A stretch of 64,000 nucleotides of DNA from an uncultured Isoptericola sp. (GCA_947497265.1 CANMFP010000005.1:124001-188000); one strand, 5' to 3'; shown: positions 24,457-34,247, counted from the stretch's first letter. Program-made: numbers and translations. The notes: generated from the sequence alone by a model not told the origin.

Positions 24457-27123
24457 TCAGCCGGTCACCTCCCACGGACCCCACGTGGACGACGCCGGCT
24501 CCTGGTTCCGGGTCCACCACCTCGCCGTGTAGGTCTCGCCGTCGTGGACGACGACGTCACCCGCGGTGAAGATCCGCGACGGCGTCCACACCGCGACACC
24601 CTCGGAGGTCTCCGCGATCTCCTGCCACGAGCCGTAGACGTTCGCCCCCGGCTCGTCGCCCCGGGTCCACCACGTCGCCTCGAACACCGACCCCTCGAAC
24701 GACACCCGGTCACCCGCGGTGTACACCGACTCCGCGTCCCACACCGGGAACTCCGGCGGGCACTCCTCACCCGAGTCACCCTTCGTCCACGTCCACGACT
24801 CCGGGTTCTTCGTCGACGACGGCTTGTCGCTCAGGACGTAACCCTCCAGCGGAGTCGCCACCACCTTCACCCCACCGTCGTTCTTACGGGTCTCGACGTA
24901 CTCCACACCCTCGACGACCGGCAACGGAGCACCCGTGACGTTCCCCGGACCACACTCGTCCGTCCAGGTCGGACGCTCCGGCGTCACCTCGACCAGCTCG
25001 TCCTCGGCCTGGGCGAACTCCCACCAGTCGGCCTCGAACAGGTCTTCACCGGTGGGGCCGTGGTAGCTCAGGTAGACGTCGTGCACGCCGACAGCACCGT
25101 CGAGTGTGGCGCTGACCTCGCTCCACTCCCCCACGGTCCCGTCCACTGCGACGGTCCCGACGAGCGGGCCGTCCTGCGAGTCGAGGCGGACCTCGATCTT
25201 CGCGCCCTGGACGAGCGGTCGGACCCGGGCCCCGATCTGCGCGGCCCCGTTCTCACCGAAGTCGACCGACGACAGGGCCGACCAGTCGCCGTCGTCGATG
25301 TCCTCGACCATCAGGTTGGGCGCGCCGGCACCGAACTCGGCGGAGGCGTCCGTGATCTCCACCGTCGCCAGTCCCTGCTGCCACCCGAAGGTCTCGGCCT
25401 CGACGACACGATACGGGTCGAAGTCCTTGACCTGCTCCGCACCGGCATAGTCGCCCACCACCTGCTGGATTGTCCCGTCCTCGTTGAAAGACAGCTCCTG
25501 GATGTGCGGGCTGCGGTACCCCTGGGTCGTGCTGCCGTTGATCCGCTTGTTCAGCGTCGGCGCGTGGTAGGTCATGTAGTACGAACCGTCCAGCTCGAAG
25601 ACCGACTGGTGGTTGTTGCCACCGGTACCGGCGCCGAAGAACTCGGACTGGTTCGGGAACAGCACGCCCTCGTAGGTCTCCTTGGGGAACACCGTCGGGT
25701 CGTCGGAGATCATGTAGCCGATCTGACCTCCGCCGGGGTACCCCGGCTCGGGTGTCTGCGAGCCTCCGAAGTCCGGTCCGCCGAAGTGCGATGAGTACGT
25801 CAGGTAGTAGAGCCCGTCGCGCTCGAACACGTGCGCCGCCTCGAAGGCGACCGGAGCGTCGACGACTTCGGCCGTGCCCTCGGTGGAAACCATGTCGTCA
25901 CCGAGACCGATGACCCGGAGGTTCTTCGGGTTGTTGTACTTCTCCGCGTCTGGCATGTCCGCCGGCGGCGGGCCGCCGCCGAAGTACAGGTACGGCGTGC
26001 CGTCGACATCGACGAACGGCGCCGGGTCGAACTTCCAGGCGACGTCCTCGGCACCGGGCGTGGACCCGCCGATGAGCAGACTGTCACGGTCGCTCGTCCA
26101 GGGGCCCAGGGGCGAATCACCCGTGATGACGTTGCTGGAGCCGCCGCCGTTGGCGTAGTAGAGGAAGTACTTCTCCTCGCCGTCGACAACCTTCTTCGCC
26201 ATGCCCGGGGCCCAGGAGTTGTTGGTGAACGGAGCGATGCCGTCCGGACCGGCGACCTGGATCTCACCGTGGTCGGTCCAGTTGACCAGGTCCTCCGACG
26301 AGATCACGGTCAGCTGGTTGATGTCGCCGTAGTTGATTCCCGGCGAGATGCCGGTCTCCGGGTCGGGCGCATAGCCCTGGGTGTCGTTCGTCAGGTACAG
26401 GTAGACCCGGCCGTCGTCGACGAACCCAAAGGCGTCGGCGCCGAACTTGTGCGAGATGAGCGGGTTGTGCTCACCGGGCTTCTTGCCGACCACCTCGATC
26501 GTCGTCGACGGCGGCGGAGGGGGTTCGGCCCCCACGAGGGACACGTCGTCGAGGACGAAGTCCATGAGATGGGTGGCCGGGTCGGCCGCCGGGTCCGCCG
26601 TCCATGGCGTCTCGAAGAACAGCCGGGCCGTGGTGACGTCCTGCGTCTCGGGGATCGTGAACGACCCCTCGAGCGTGGCCCACTCGCCGTTCGTCGCAAC
26701 CGTGTCCACAAGGTTCTCGTACGTGGACCCGCCGTAGTGCATGGTGGCGAAGAACTGCTTCGTGGCGGGCGACGCCGCGTCGTCGTACTTGATGCGCGCG
26801 CTGAGCTCGTACGTCTCACCTGCCTGCACGACCCCGCTCAGGTCCTGCAGCGGGCCCGAACCGGTGGTGGCCCGATCGGTCGTGAGCGCCGCGGCGGCGC
26901 CGGAGTGGGCGTCGGCGGTCGTGGCCAGCACGGCCGAGTCTGTCGAGTTGCCGTCGTTGACGAACCAACCCGTCGTCCCGTCCTCGAACCCGCCATTGGC
27001 GACGAGCTCCTCGTCCGCAGCGAAAGACGGTGTGCTGACGAACGCTGCACTCAGTAGCGCGGCCGTCGCGACTCCGGCCGCGGTCGCGCGAAGGCGTCCC
27101 CGCCTCGGTCTGTGCAATACCAT
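24457..27123 (-). CDS. Secreted multimodular GH43 (arabinoxylan arabinofuranohydrolase-like)
   Basis: The 888-residue protein starts with a Sec signal (1-35, cut after PSFA), then a CBM4/9-like domain (about 38-198) and a Pro linker. The GH43 propeller (about 215-565) has Asp230 in HKFGAD, Asp366 in WKFDPAPF and Glu428 in VAFEAAHVF as presumed catalytic residues. A CBM6-like domain follows (about 571-705). The last 170 residues hold a Cys-containing spacer (715-790) and two CBM5/12-type modules (793-836 and 844-886). AAGGAGGAGCAG precedes the ATG. The HKFGAD class debranches arabinoxylan or cleaves xylosides; arabinofuranohydrolase is preferred. It lies downstream of another large GH43 sharing its C-terminus. 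Confidence 0.88.
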   Translation of the reverse strand: MVLHRPRRGRLRATAAGVATAALLSAAFVSTPSFAADEELVANGGFEDGTTGWFVNDGNSTDSAVLATTADAHSGAAAALTTDRATTGSGPLQDLSGVVQAGETYELSARIKYDDAASPATKQFFATMHYGGSTYENLVDTVATNGEWATLEGSFTIPETQDVTTARLFFETPWTADPAADPATHLMDFVLDDVSLVGAEPPPPPSTTIEVVGKKPGEHNPLISHKFGADAFGFVDDGRVYLYLTNDTQGYAPDPETGISPGINYGDINQLTVISSEDLVNWTDHGEIQVAGPDGIAPFTNNSWAPGMAKKVVDGEEKYFLYYANGGGSSNVITGDSPLGPWTSDRDSLLIGGSTPGAEDVAWKFDPAPFVDVDGTPYLYFGGGPPPADMPDAEKYNNPKNLRVIGLGDDMVSTEGTAEVVDAPVAFEAAHVFERDGLYYLTYSSHFGGPDFGGSQTPEPGYPGGGQIGYMISDDPTVFPKETYEGVLFPNQSEFFGAGTGGNNHQSVFELDGSYYMTYHAPTLNKRINGSTTQGYRSPHIQELSFNEDGTIQQVVGDYAGAEQVKDFDPYRVVEAETFGWQQGLATVEITDASAEFGAGAPNLMVEDIDDGDWSALSSVDFGENGAAQIGARVRPLVQGAKIEVRLDSQDGPLVGTVAVDGTVGEWSEVSATLDGAVGVHDVYLSYHGPTGEDLFEADWWEFAQAEDELVEVTPERPTWTDECGPGNVTGAPLPVVEGVEYVETRKNDGGVKVVATPLEGYVLSDKPSSTKNPESWTWTKGDSGEECPPEFPVWDAESVYTAGDRVSFEGSVFEATWWTRGDEPGANVYGSWQEIAETSEGVAVWTPSRIFTAGDVVVHDGETYTARWWTRNQEPASSTWGPWEVTG
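24470..24999. repeat. Duplicated C-terminal module, copy A
   Basis: This stretch encodes residues about 710-885 of the GH43 gene and is nearly identical at the DNA level to 27294-27826. Differences are scattered and mostly synonymous, with runs of more than 60 identical bases. Confidence 0.9.
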
Positions 27124-27280
27124 CTGCTCCTCCTTGAGTTCGTTCCTGGTTTCTGCAACGCTCCGGCGAGACCGTGCACGGACGATGCCGTCCACGTGAT
27201 CGCCGCAGCACCGTGGAGAAGAGGTCGGCTCCACCCACTCGTGAGCCAACGGCCGATCGCCTTCGCACGGCGTCTTGAGG

Positions 27281-30200
27281 TCAGTCGGTGGTCGCCTCCC
27301 ACGGGCCCCACGCGGACCACGCCGGCTCCTGGTTCCGGGTCCACCACCTCGCCGTGTAGGTCTCGCCGTCGTGGACGACGACGTCACCCGCGGTGAAGAT
27401 CCGCGACGGTGTCCACACCGCGACACCCTCGGCGGTCTCGGCGATCTCCTGCCACGAGCCGTAGACGTTCGCCCCCGGCTCGTCGCCCCGGGTCCACCAC
27501 GTCGCCTCGAACACCGCGCCGTCGAACGTCACCCGGTCCCCCGCGGAGTACACCGCCGAGGCGTCCCACACCGGATACTCCGGCGGGCACTCCTCACCCG
27601 AGTCACCCTTCGTCCACGTCCACGACTCCGGGTTCTTCGTCGACGACGGCTTGTCGCTCAGGACGTACCCCTCCACCGGAGTGGCCACGACCTGCACCCC
27701 ACCGTCGTTCTTCCTCGTCTCGACATACTCCACCCCCTCGACGACCGGCAACGGCGCACCCGTGACATTGCCCGGACCACACTCATCGACCCAGGTCGGA
27801 CGCACCGGCGTCACCTCGACGAGTTCAGCAACCCGCGGCACGAGTGCAGCCACGGCCACGGCAAGCTCCCGCGCGGGCGCGTCGACCTGGTTCTGCGTGG
27901 ACGGTGCCGTGGTGGACCGTGCCGTGTCGAGAGCGTCGGAGAGCCGTGCCCACGACTTCGGGGTGTAGTCCTCCTCGTCGAGTGCGGTGGCTTCCTCGAC
28001 CAGCGCGTCCAGGCTCGAGCGGTCGACCTCGGAGCCCAGCGTGCTGCTGAGCAGGAAGTGGTCGAAGTCGACGACTCCACCGGTGCGCTCCGTGGCGTAG
28101 TTGAAGAGACCGAACCGGTAGCCCATGAAGTGCGACAGGCTCCAGTCCATGACCAGGGGACCCTGCGCAGGACCGAGCGGCTGCCAGTTCTGCCCGTCGA
28201 GACTCGCGGAGTACTGCACCCACAGCTGGCCCGGCGTGGCGGCGAAGTCGGCGTCCGCCTTGAGGTGGACGTCGGTGCTGTCGCCGAGGTCCACCGTCGT
28301 GCCGGGGACGAAGGACTCGACCTCGTCGCGGTCGATCTCCTCATCGAACGGCTGGAGCCGTGTGACGAGTCCGAGCGTGCGCTCGCCGTCGACCTGCTGG
28401 ACGGCGGCATAGGCGAAGCTGCGCCCGTAGACCGCCAGTCCGGCGACGTCGCCGTCATGCATCCCGGAGACGTCCATCCGGGTCTCCGCCGACGACGTCG
28501 GTCCGAACGTACGCTGGCCCAAGACGTTGCGCGCCTCCTCGAGGTACGTCAGGTCGCGGCCGGGAGCCTTGGTGTACTCGGCCTGGCCGGTGACCACATG
28601 ACCGTTGGTCAGCCGGAGCCACCCCTCCCGGTCGGTGAGCGTCCAGTAGCGGTTGTCCGGGTTGTGGTTCCACTGCCAGGCGAGGTCGAGGTCCGAACCG
28701 TTGTAGGAGACCTCGTCGGCCGTGGCGTGCTCGAGATCCGGCTGCCGGCCGACGACCGAGACGTCGTCCAGGAGGTACGAGACCGCCGACGTCTCCGGCT
28801 GCGGGTTGCCCCACGGTGTCTCGACCGCGATCTTGACGGTGCTCACGTCGGCGTCGCTCGGGATGGTGGCGGTGCCCTGAACCGTGGCCCACTCCCCCCG
28901 TGGAACGTCGTCGGCCACGAGCACCTCCACCCCGTCGCCCCAGTCCCCGACCAGGTGGAAACGCATGCTGTCGGGCCCGGCGTCGAACCGGACCCGCGCC
29001 GAGAGGTCGTAGGTGATGCCCGCCTGGATCGTGCCGTCGAGCTGCTGGTACGGGCCGGACCCGTTGAGCGTCCGGTCACCGACGCCCAACGCGGCGCTGC
29101 CCGACGCCGGGGACGCGGTCTCGCGGGTGAGCGTGGCGCCGTACTGCGCCGCCCACGGCTCCGTCGTGGCGTCCTCGAAGCCCGGATTCTCGACGAGCTC
29201 GATGCCGAGCAGGCCCTCGTCGTACGAGGGTGCGTCCGGGATCTGCCAGACCGTGTCGCTGAAGGCATGGTGCTCGGCGTCGTTGGCGAAGTCGTCCGAG
29301 GCGACGATGCTCTTGAGGCGCTCGCGGCGCAGCTCCTGCGGCGACAGCGTGATCGGCTTGTCGAAGACGTCGCCGACCTGCACGACGCCTTCGGCTCCAA
29401 AGGTGGGCCAACCGTCCTGCCAGGTGGCCGGGATGAGTGCCGGGATGCGTCCGAGCGGGTAGGTGTCCCGGAAGAACATGCCCCACCACTCGTAGCCCCC
29501 GTCGCCGTCCGGGACCTCGACCAGGCCGCCCTGGGCGAAACCGTCGGAGTCGAGCACCCGGCGCGCCTCGTACGGGTCGCTGCCGTCGGGGGTGGCGTAG
29601 CGTCCGAGCAGGTGCTCCGAACGGAACATCACCTCCTGGCGCCCCTGGCCGGGCGGCCAGGTGATGATCGCGATGTAGTACTCGCCGTCGATGTAGTGGA
29701 CCTGGGCGCCCTCGAACAGCCCTCCGGCGAACGGTTCGTCGGCGTGGTCGCTCGCGCGGATGATGTCGGGGTACTCCTCGACGATCTGCGTCAGGTCGTC
29801 CGACAGCCGCACAGCGCTGGTGCCCCCGGAACCGTGGAAGATGTAGGGCGTCCCGCCGTCGGCGTCGTCGAAGAAGAGCGACGGGTCGTGCAGTGCCCGA
29901 CCGAGGGCGACCCGGTCCCAGCTGCCGTCGTCGATGTCGTCGGTGCTGTAGAGGTAGGCGCCACCCAGATTGTTCGTGTTGAAGACGACGTAGAACCGAC
30001 CGTCGTGGTAGCGCAGCGAGGACGCCCACTGGCCGTGTCCGTACCCGTTCTGCCCGTTGCGCAGGGACGAGACGTCGTCGACCCCCAGGCGGTCGTAGAC
30101 GTAGTTGACGATCTCCCAGTTGACGAGGTCGTAGGACTTCATGATCGGTGCACCGGGACTCAGATGCATCGTCGTGCTGACCATGTAGTAGACGTCGCGG

Positions 30201-30430
30201 CCCTCGTCGTTCTCGGCGGCCGGGACGCGTGTCACGCTCACGTCCGGCACGTCGCTGTTCAGCAGCGGGATGCCGTACGTGCCGTCTCCGTTGTCCGTCG
30301 TCGTCAGGCCGAGGTCGTCCTCCGCCGGTTCCGTACCAGCGGCCGTGGCGAGCCCGGCCGTCAGTGCGGTCACGCACAGTCCGCCGAGCAGCGTCGTGCC
30401 GAGCCTCCGGGACGTCGTCGTCGATCTCAC
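27281..30430 (-). CDS. Secreted GH43 xylosidase/arabinofuranosidase with inserted CBM
   Basis: The 1,049-residue protein has a signal peptide (about 1-31). The GH43 domain (55-365) shows Asp63 in NSDVPDVSVTR, Asp182 in LHDPSLFFDD and Glu240 in LFEGAQVHYIDG; YYMVSTTMHLSPGAPI marks the beta-xylosidase/arabinofuranosidase branch. The C-terminal concanavalin-like domain begins at IVASDDFAND (375-384), is interrupted by a CBM4/9-like module (about 400-562), and resumes with AWQWNHNPDNRYW (584-596) to about 795. A FIVAR-like helical segment (800-865), the Cys spacer and two CBM5/12-type modules follow. The GTG at 30430 lies eight bases after AAGGAG. A TGTTAGCGCTCACA operator is upstream. Confidence 0.87.
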   Translation of the reverse strand: MRSTTTSRRLGTTLLGGLCVTALTAGLATAAGTEPAEDDLGLTTTDNGDGTYGIPLLNSDVPDVSVTRVPAAENDEGRDVYYMVSTTMHLSPGAPIMKSYDLVNWEIVNYVYDRLGVDDVSSLRNGQNGYGHGQWASSLRYHDGRFYVVFNTNNLGGAYLYSTDDIDDGSWDRVALGRALHDPSLFFDDADGGTPYIFHGSGGTSAVRLSDDLTQIVEEYPDIIRASDHADEPFAGGLFEGAQVHYIDGEYYIAIITWPPGQGRQEVMFRSEHLLGRYATPDGSDPYEARRVLDSDGFAQGGLVEVPDGDGGYEWWGMFFRDTYPLGRIPALIPATWQDGWPTFGAEGVVQVGDVFDKPITLSPQELRRERLKSIVASDDFANDAEHHAFSDTVWQIPDAPSYDEGLLGIELVENPGFEDATTEPWAAQYGATLTRETASPASGSAALGVGDRTLNGSGPYQQLDGTIQAGITYDLSARVRFDAGPDSMRFHLVGDWGDGVEVLVADDVPRGEWATVQGTATIPSDADVSTVKIAVETPWGNPQPETSAVSYLLDDVSVVGRQPDLEHATADEVSYNGSDLDLAWQWNHNPDNRYWTLTDREGWLRLTNGHVVTGQAEYTKAPGRDLTYLEEARNVLGQRTFGPTSSAETRMDVSGMHDGDVAGLAVYGRSFAYAAVQQVDGERTLGLVTRLQPFDEEIDRDEVESFVPGTTVDLGDSTDVHLKADADFAATPGQLWVQYSASLDGQNWQPLGPAQGPLVMDWSLSHFMGYRFGLFNYATERTGGVVDFDHFLLSSTLGSEVDRSSLDALVEEATALDEEDYTPKSWARLSDALDTARSTTAPSTQNQVDAPARELAVAVAALVPRVAELVEVTPVRPTWVDECGPGNVTGAPLPVVEGVEYVETRKNDGGVQVVATPVEGYVLSDKPSSTKNPESWTWTKGDSGEECPPEYPVWDASAVYSAGDRVTFDGAVFEATWWTRGDEPGANVYGSWQEIAETAEGVAVWTPSRIFTAGDVVVHDGETYTARWWTRNQEPAWSAWGPWEATTD
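27294..27826. repeat. Duplicated C-terminal module, copy B
   Basis: Second copy of the 530-base segment at 24470-24999, in the same orientation and reading frame, encoding residues about 868-1045 of this enzyme. The two copies lie 2.3 kb apart. Confidence 0.9.
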
Positions 30431-30495
30431 GGTCACTTCTCCTTCTCGTCGTTGAGCAAAGCTGGAACGTGCTTGGCCCCGTGCGCCAACATCTT

Positions 30496-30509
30496 TGTTA
30501 GCGCTCACA
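30496..30509. promoter_or_regulatory. LacI-type operator TGTTAGCGCTCACA
   Basis: A 14-bp near-palindrome around AGCGCT, identical to the site before araB (42325) and similar to two sites before the CUT2 binding protein (35430, 35454). It is 66 bases ahead of the large GH43 start. Confidence 0.72.
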
Positions 30510-30549
30510 TCTTGGTGTCTGGCACCTCCCTGGGTCGTCCGGACTGGCA

Positions 30550-30579
30550 CCCGTCCCGCCGCACGGGCGGCGGGACGGG
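30550..30579 (-). terminator. Terminator of the CUT2 transporter operon
   Basis: CCCGTCCCGCCGC and its complement form a 13-bp stem with a 4-base loop, seven bases beyond the stop codon of the last permease gene. No clear U-tract follows. Confidence 0.65.
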
Positions 30580-30586
30580 ACGTCGG

Positions 30587-31633
30587 TCAGGTCTTGCGCA
30601 GGCTGAGCACCCGCTGGAGCACCACGAAGACCAGCAGCAGCACGCCGATGAAGATCTTGGTCCACCAGGAGCTGAGCGTGCCCTCGTAGGTGATGATCGT
30701 CTGGATCAGGCCCAGCACGAGCACACCCAGCACTGAACCGAGCACGAACCCGGTCCCCCCGGTCAGGAGGGTGCCGCCGATGACGACCGCCGCGATCGCG
30801 TCGAGCTCCATCGCCACGCCCGTCAGCGAGTACCCCGAGCGGGAGTACATCGCGAACAGCAGGCCCCCGAGGCCGGCGCACGTCCCGGAGATCACGTAGA
30901 CGAGCACCTTGGTGCGGGCCACCGGCAGACCCATCAGCCGCGCCGACTGCTCGCTGCCGCCGATCGCGTAGACCGTGCGGCCGAACTGGGTGAAGTGCAG
31001 CAGGTAGAAGGCGATCCCGATGACGACCAGCGCGACGATCACGCTCGTCGTCATGCGCCACTGGCCGGCGATCCAGGTGTCCCAGCCCGCGATCGCCACG
31101 AACGTCTCGTCCGTGATCGGGATCGACTCCGGGGCGATGACGAAGCACAGTCCGCGCGCGAAGAACATGCCGGCCAGCGTGGCGATAAACGGTTGAACCT
31201 CGAACACATGGACCATCAGCCCGATCAGCAGACCGATGATCGACCCGATGAGCACCACGGCCGGCAGCACCACCGCCACCGGCACCCCGGCGTCGATGAG
31301 GTACGCGGCGCTCACCGCCGACAGCGCCAGCACCGCACCCACCGACAGGTCGATGCCGCCGGTGAGGATCACGAACGTCATGCCGACGGCGAGCACGATG
31401 AGGAACGAGTTGTTGATGAACAGGTTCGCCAGCACGCCGACCGAGAGGAAGTTGTCGTACCGCACGCCGCCGATCGCGAGGATCAGGGCGAGCACCACGA
31501 ACGTGCCGACCACGGGCAGGTAGCGCCGGTCGATGCGCAGGCGCCGCGCGATGCGGGCCGGTCCGGAGCCGCCGGGCCGCGGGGCTCCCGGCCCGGAGCC
31601 CTCCACCGTGTGCTGGGGCGTCGTCGTCGCCAT
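30587..31633 (-). CDS. CUT2 sugar ABC transporter permease (YjfF-like)
   Basis: This 348-residue permease of the ribose/galactofuranose class has about eight to ten hydrophobic helices. The conserved FVILTGGIDLSVGAVLALS and AVVIGGTLLTGGTG motifs are present. It is the last of four genes in the order binding protein, ATPase, permease, permease, the layout of E. coli ytfQRT-yjfF and of arabinose importers with two different permeases. The ATG overlaps the preceding stop by one base (TGATG). With the araBDA genes close by and a shared operator type, L-arabinose (perhaps the furanose form) is the likely cargo. Confidence 0.92.
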   Translation of the reverse strand: MATTTPQHTVEGSGPGAPRPGGSGPARIARRLRIDRRYLPVVGTFVVLALILAIGGVRYDNFLSVGVLANLFINNSFLIVLAVGMTFVILTGGIDLSVGAVLALSAVSAAYLIDAGVPVAVVLPAVVLIGSIIGLLIGLMVHVFEVQPFIATLAGMFFARGLCFVIAPESIPITDETFVAIAGWDTWIAGQWRMTTSVIVALVVIGIAFYLLHFTQFGRTVYAIGGSEQSARLMGLPVARTKVLVYVISGTCAGLGGLLFAMYSRSGYSLTGVAMELDAIAAVVIGGTLLTGGTGFVLGSVLGVLVLGLIQTIITYEGTLSSWWTKIFIGVLLLVFVVLQRVLSLRKT

Positions 31634-32709
31634 CAGGCGGCCACCTCCTCGGGCCGGGCCGCGCGCTGGCGGGCGCGCGCGGCGAGCTTGTCACGGACCC
31701 GCGGCGACTGCAGCAGGGTCACCGCGATCACCACCAGCGCCTTGAACAGCGGGGTGACCAGCGGGGAGATCCCCACGATCGTCACGGTCAGCGTCAGCGT
31801 GGTGATGATCAGCACGCCCACGAGCGTGCCCGACAACGAGAACTTGCCGCCCTGCAGGGACGTCCCGCCGATGACGACGGCGAGGATCGCGTCGAGCTCG
31901 ATGAACAGGCCGGCGTTGTTGGCGTCCGCCGCCATGACGTTCGAGGCGAGGATCAGACCCGCGAGCCCGGAGAACAGCCCGGACAGCGCGAACACCGTCC
32001 AGACGATGGTGCGCGCCCGCACCCCCGCCAGCCGGCTCGCCGACGGGTTGATCCCGACCGCCTCGACCAGCATGCCCAGCGCCGAGCGCCGCGTGATGAG
32101 CGCGACGATCAGGTAGACGCCGTAGGCGATCAGCGCCGCGGCGGGCAGCCCGAGCCAGAAGCCCGCACCGAGCGTCTTGAACGGTGCGCTGGTGACGGTG
32201 GTGATCTGCCCCTCGGTGATGAGCATCGCCACGCCGCGACCGGCGGTCATGAGGATCAGCGTCGCGATGATCGGCTGGATGCCGACGACCGAGACGAGGA
32301 AGCCGTTCCAGATGCCGAGCACCAGGCACAGCCCCAGGGCGATCGCGATGGCGATGATCACGGTCGACACGGCCCCGGGGTCGGGCGCCGTGGCGATGAA
32401 GCTCAGCGACAGCGCACCGGCGATGGCGACGACGGCCCCCACCGAGAGGTCGATGCCCCGGGTCGCGATGACGAGCGTCATCCCCAACGACACCAGCAGC
32501 AGCGGGGCGGAGTTGCGCAGGATGTCGATCGGCGCGCCGAACAGGTGGCCGTCGAGGATCGACACGGACAGGAAGTCCGGGCTGAAGATCGTGTTGGCCA
32601 CCAGCAGCGCGACCAGCGCGACGACCGGCCAGAACAGCGTGTGGTGGGTGAGGTTGCGCAGCCCGGTCGGGCCGGCGGGGCGGGTGCGTGATCCCGTCGT
32701 GGCAGGCAT
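31633..32709 (-). CDS. CUT2 sugar ABC transporter permease (YtfT-like)
   Basis: The 358-residue first permease of the pair shows SLGMTLVIATRGIDLSVGAV and AVVIGGTSLQGGKFSLSG, the two signatures of CUT2 permeases, with about nine hydrophobic segments. Both its start and stop overlap the neighbouring genes by one base (TGATG), so the ATPase and the two permeases are translated together. It should form a heterodimer with the YjfF-like protein encoded next. Confidence 0.92.
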   Translation of the reverse strand: MPATTGSRTRPAGPTGLRNLTHHTLFWPVVALVALLVANTIFSPDFLSVSILDGHLFGAPIDILRNSAPLLLVSLGMTLVIATRGIDLSVGAVVAIAGALSLSFIATAPDPGAVSTVIIAIAIALGLCLVLGIWNGFLVSVVGIQPIIATLILMTAGRGVAMLITEGQITTVTSAPFKTLGAGFWLGLPAAALIAYGVYLIVALITRRSALGMLVEAVGINPSASRLAGVRARTIVWTVFALSGLFSGLAGLILASNVMAADANNAGLFIELDAILAVVIGGTSLQGGKFSLSGTLVGVLIITTLTLTVTIVGISPLVTPLFKALVVIAVTLLQSPRVRDKLAARARQRAARPEEVAA

Positions 32710-34247
32710 CAGTGCTCTCCTCCGCTCGCGATGAGTTCGACGACGTCGTCGACGCCGACGTCCTCGGAGTTGACGATCTCGGCGACCTTGCGCCGGTCCC
32801 GCATGACGCCGATGCGGTGGCTGAGGCGCAGGACCTCCTCCAGCTCGGCGGAGATGAAGACGACGGCCATGCCCTGCGAGGCGAGCTCGGCGACGAGCTT
32901 CTGGATCTCGGCCTTGGCCCCGACGTCGATGCCGCGGGTCGGCTCGTCGAGGATCAGCAGCTCGGGGGCCGTCGCGAGCCAGCGCGCGAGCAGCACCTTC
33001 TGCTGGTTGCCGCCCGACAGGTTGCGCAGCAGCGCGTCGGGGTTCGCGGGCCGCACGTTGAGCGCCGCCATGTACTTCTCGACGATCTCGTCGACCTGCC
33101 GGCGGGGCAGGCGGCGCATCCAGCCGCGGCCCGCCTGGAGCCCGAGCACGATGTTCTCCCGCACGGTCAGGTCGCCGACGACACCCTCGGACTTGCGGTC
33201 CTCCGAGGAGAACGCGATGCCCTGGGAGATCGCGGCACGCGGGTTGCGCAGGCGCGTGGGGACGTCCTTGATCCGGGTGGTCCCGCTGTCGGCACGGTCG
33301 GCGCCCGACAGCAGCCGGGCCACCTCCGTGCGCCCCGAGCCGAGCAGTCCGGCCAGACCCACGACCTCGCCCGCGTAGACGTCGAGGTCGAACGGCCGGA
33401 CGTCGCCCTTGCGGCCCAGCCCGACCGCCGACAGGTAGGGCGTGGCGCCCTGCTCGGCGTCGACGGTGTGCTCGGTCGAGACCTGGAGGTCCTCCAGCAC
33501 GTCCATCGACCGGCCGATCATGGTGGAGACGAGCTCGAGCCGGTCGAGCTCGTCCGTCCGGTACTCGCCGACCCGCTGCCCGTTGCGCAGCACCGTCATG
33601 CGGTCGGAGATCTCGTAGACCTGCTCGATGAAGTGCGACACGAACAGCACCGCGACGCCCTGGTCCCGCAGGCGCCGCACGACGGCGAAGAGCTGGGCGA
33701 CCTCGTCGGCGTCGAGGCTCGACGTCGGCTCGTCGAGGATGAGGACCTTGGCGTCGACGACCATGGCGCGGCTGATCGCCACGAGCTGCTGGATCGCGAT
33801 GGAGTGCGACCCGAGCGAGGACGCGGGGTCGATGTCCAGGCCCATCGTGGCCAGGTGCTCGGCCGCGGCACGGCGGGCGGCGCGCCAGTCGATCGCGCCC
33901 AGCCGCCGGGGCTCGTGCCCGAGCATGATGTTCTCCGCGACGGTGAGGTTCTCGCAGAGGTTGACCTCCTGGTACACCGTGGCGATCCCGGCGTCCTGGG
34001 CCTCGCCCGGTCCGGAGAAGCGGTGCTCGGCGCCGTCGACGACGATGCGTCCGGCGTCGATGCCGTAGACGCCGGTGAGCGCCTTGATGAGGGTGGACTT
34101 CCCGGCGCCGTTCTCACCCATCAGGGCGTGCACCTCACCGGGGAAGAGCCTGAAGTCGACCTGGTCGAGCGCCTTGACGCCCGGGAACTCGATGGAGATC
34201 CCGGACATCTCGACGACCGGCCGGTCCGCGCTCGGAGAGCTCGTCAT
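32709..34247 (-). CDS. CUT2 sugar ABC transporter ATPase (YtfR-like)
   Basis: This 512-residue protein has two fused ATPase domains, as is normal for CUT2 systems. The first has Walker [10 protein letters not shown], a degenerate signature region LGSHSIAIQQLVAISRA and ILDEPTSSLDADE. The second has a degenerate P-loop (GLLGSGRTE), signature LSGGNQQKV and [14 protein letters not shown]. The start ATG at 34247 lies 93 bases after the binding-protein gene, beyond two hairpins. It energises import by the following two permeases. Confidence 0.95.
   Translation of the reverse strand: MTSSPSADRPVVEMSGISIEFPGVKALDQVDFRLFPGEVHALMGENGAGKSTLIKALTGVYGIDAGRIVVDGAEHRFSGPGEAQDAGIATVYQEVNLCENLTVAENIMLGHEPRRLGAIDWRAARRAAAEHLATMGLDIDPASSLGSHSIAIQQLVAISRAMVVDAKVLILDEPTSSLDADEVAQLFAVVRRLRDQGVAVLFVSHFIEQVYEISDRMTVLRNGQRVGEYRTDELDRLELVSTMIGRSMDVLEDLQVSTEHTVDAEQGATPYLSAVGLGRKGDVRPFDLDVYAGEVVGLAGLLGSGRTEVARLLSGADRADSGTTRIKDVPTRLRNPRAAISQGIAFSSEDRKSEGVVGDLTVRENIVLGLQAGRGWMRRLPRRQVDEIVEKYMAALNVRPANPDALLRNLSGGNQQKVLLARWLATAPELLILDEPTRGIDVGAKAEIQKLVAELASQGMAVVFISAELEEVLRLSHRIGVMRDRRKVAEIVNSEDVGVDDVVELIASGGEH

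Noticed and set aside
24470-27826. Composite mobile element bounded by the direct repeats
   Set aside because: The repeats are in-frame coding modules of two enzymes and no mobility gene lies between them.
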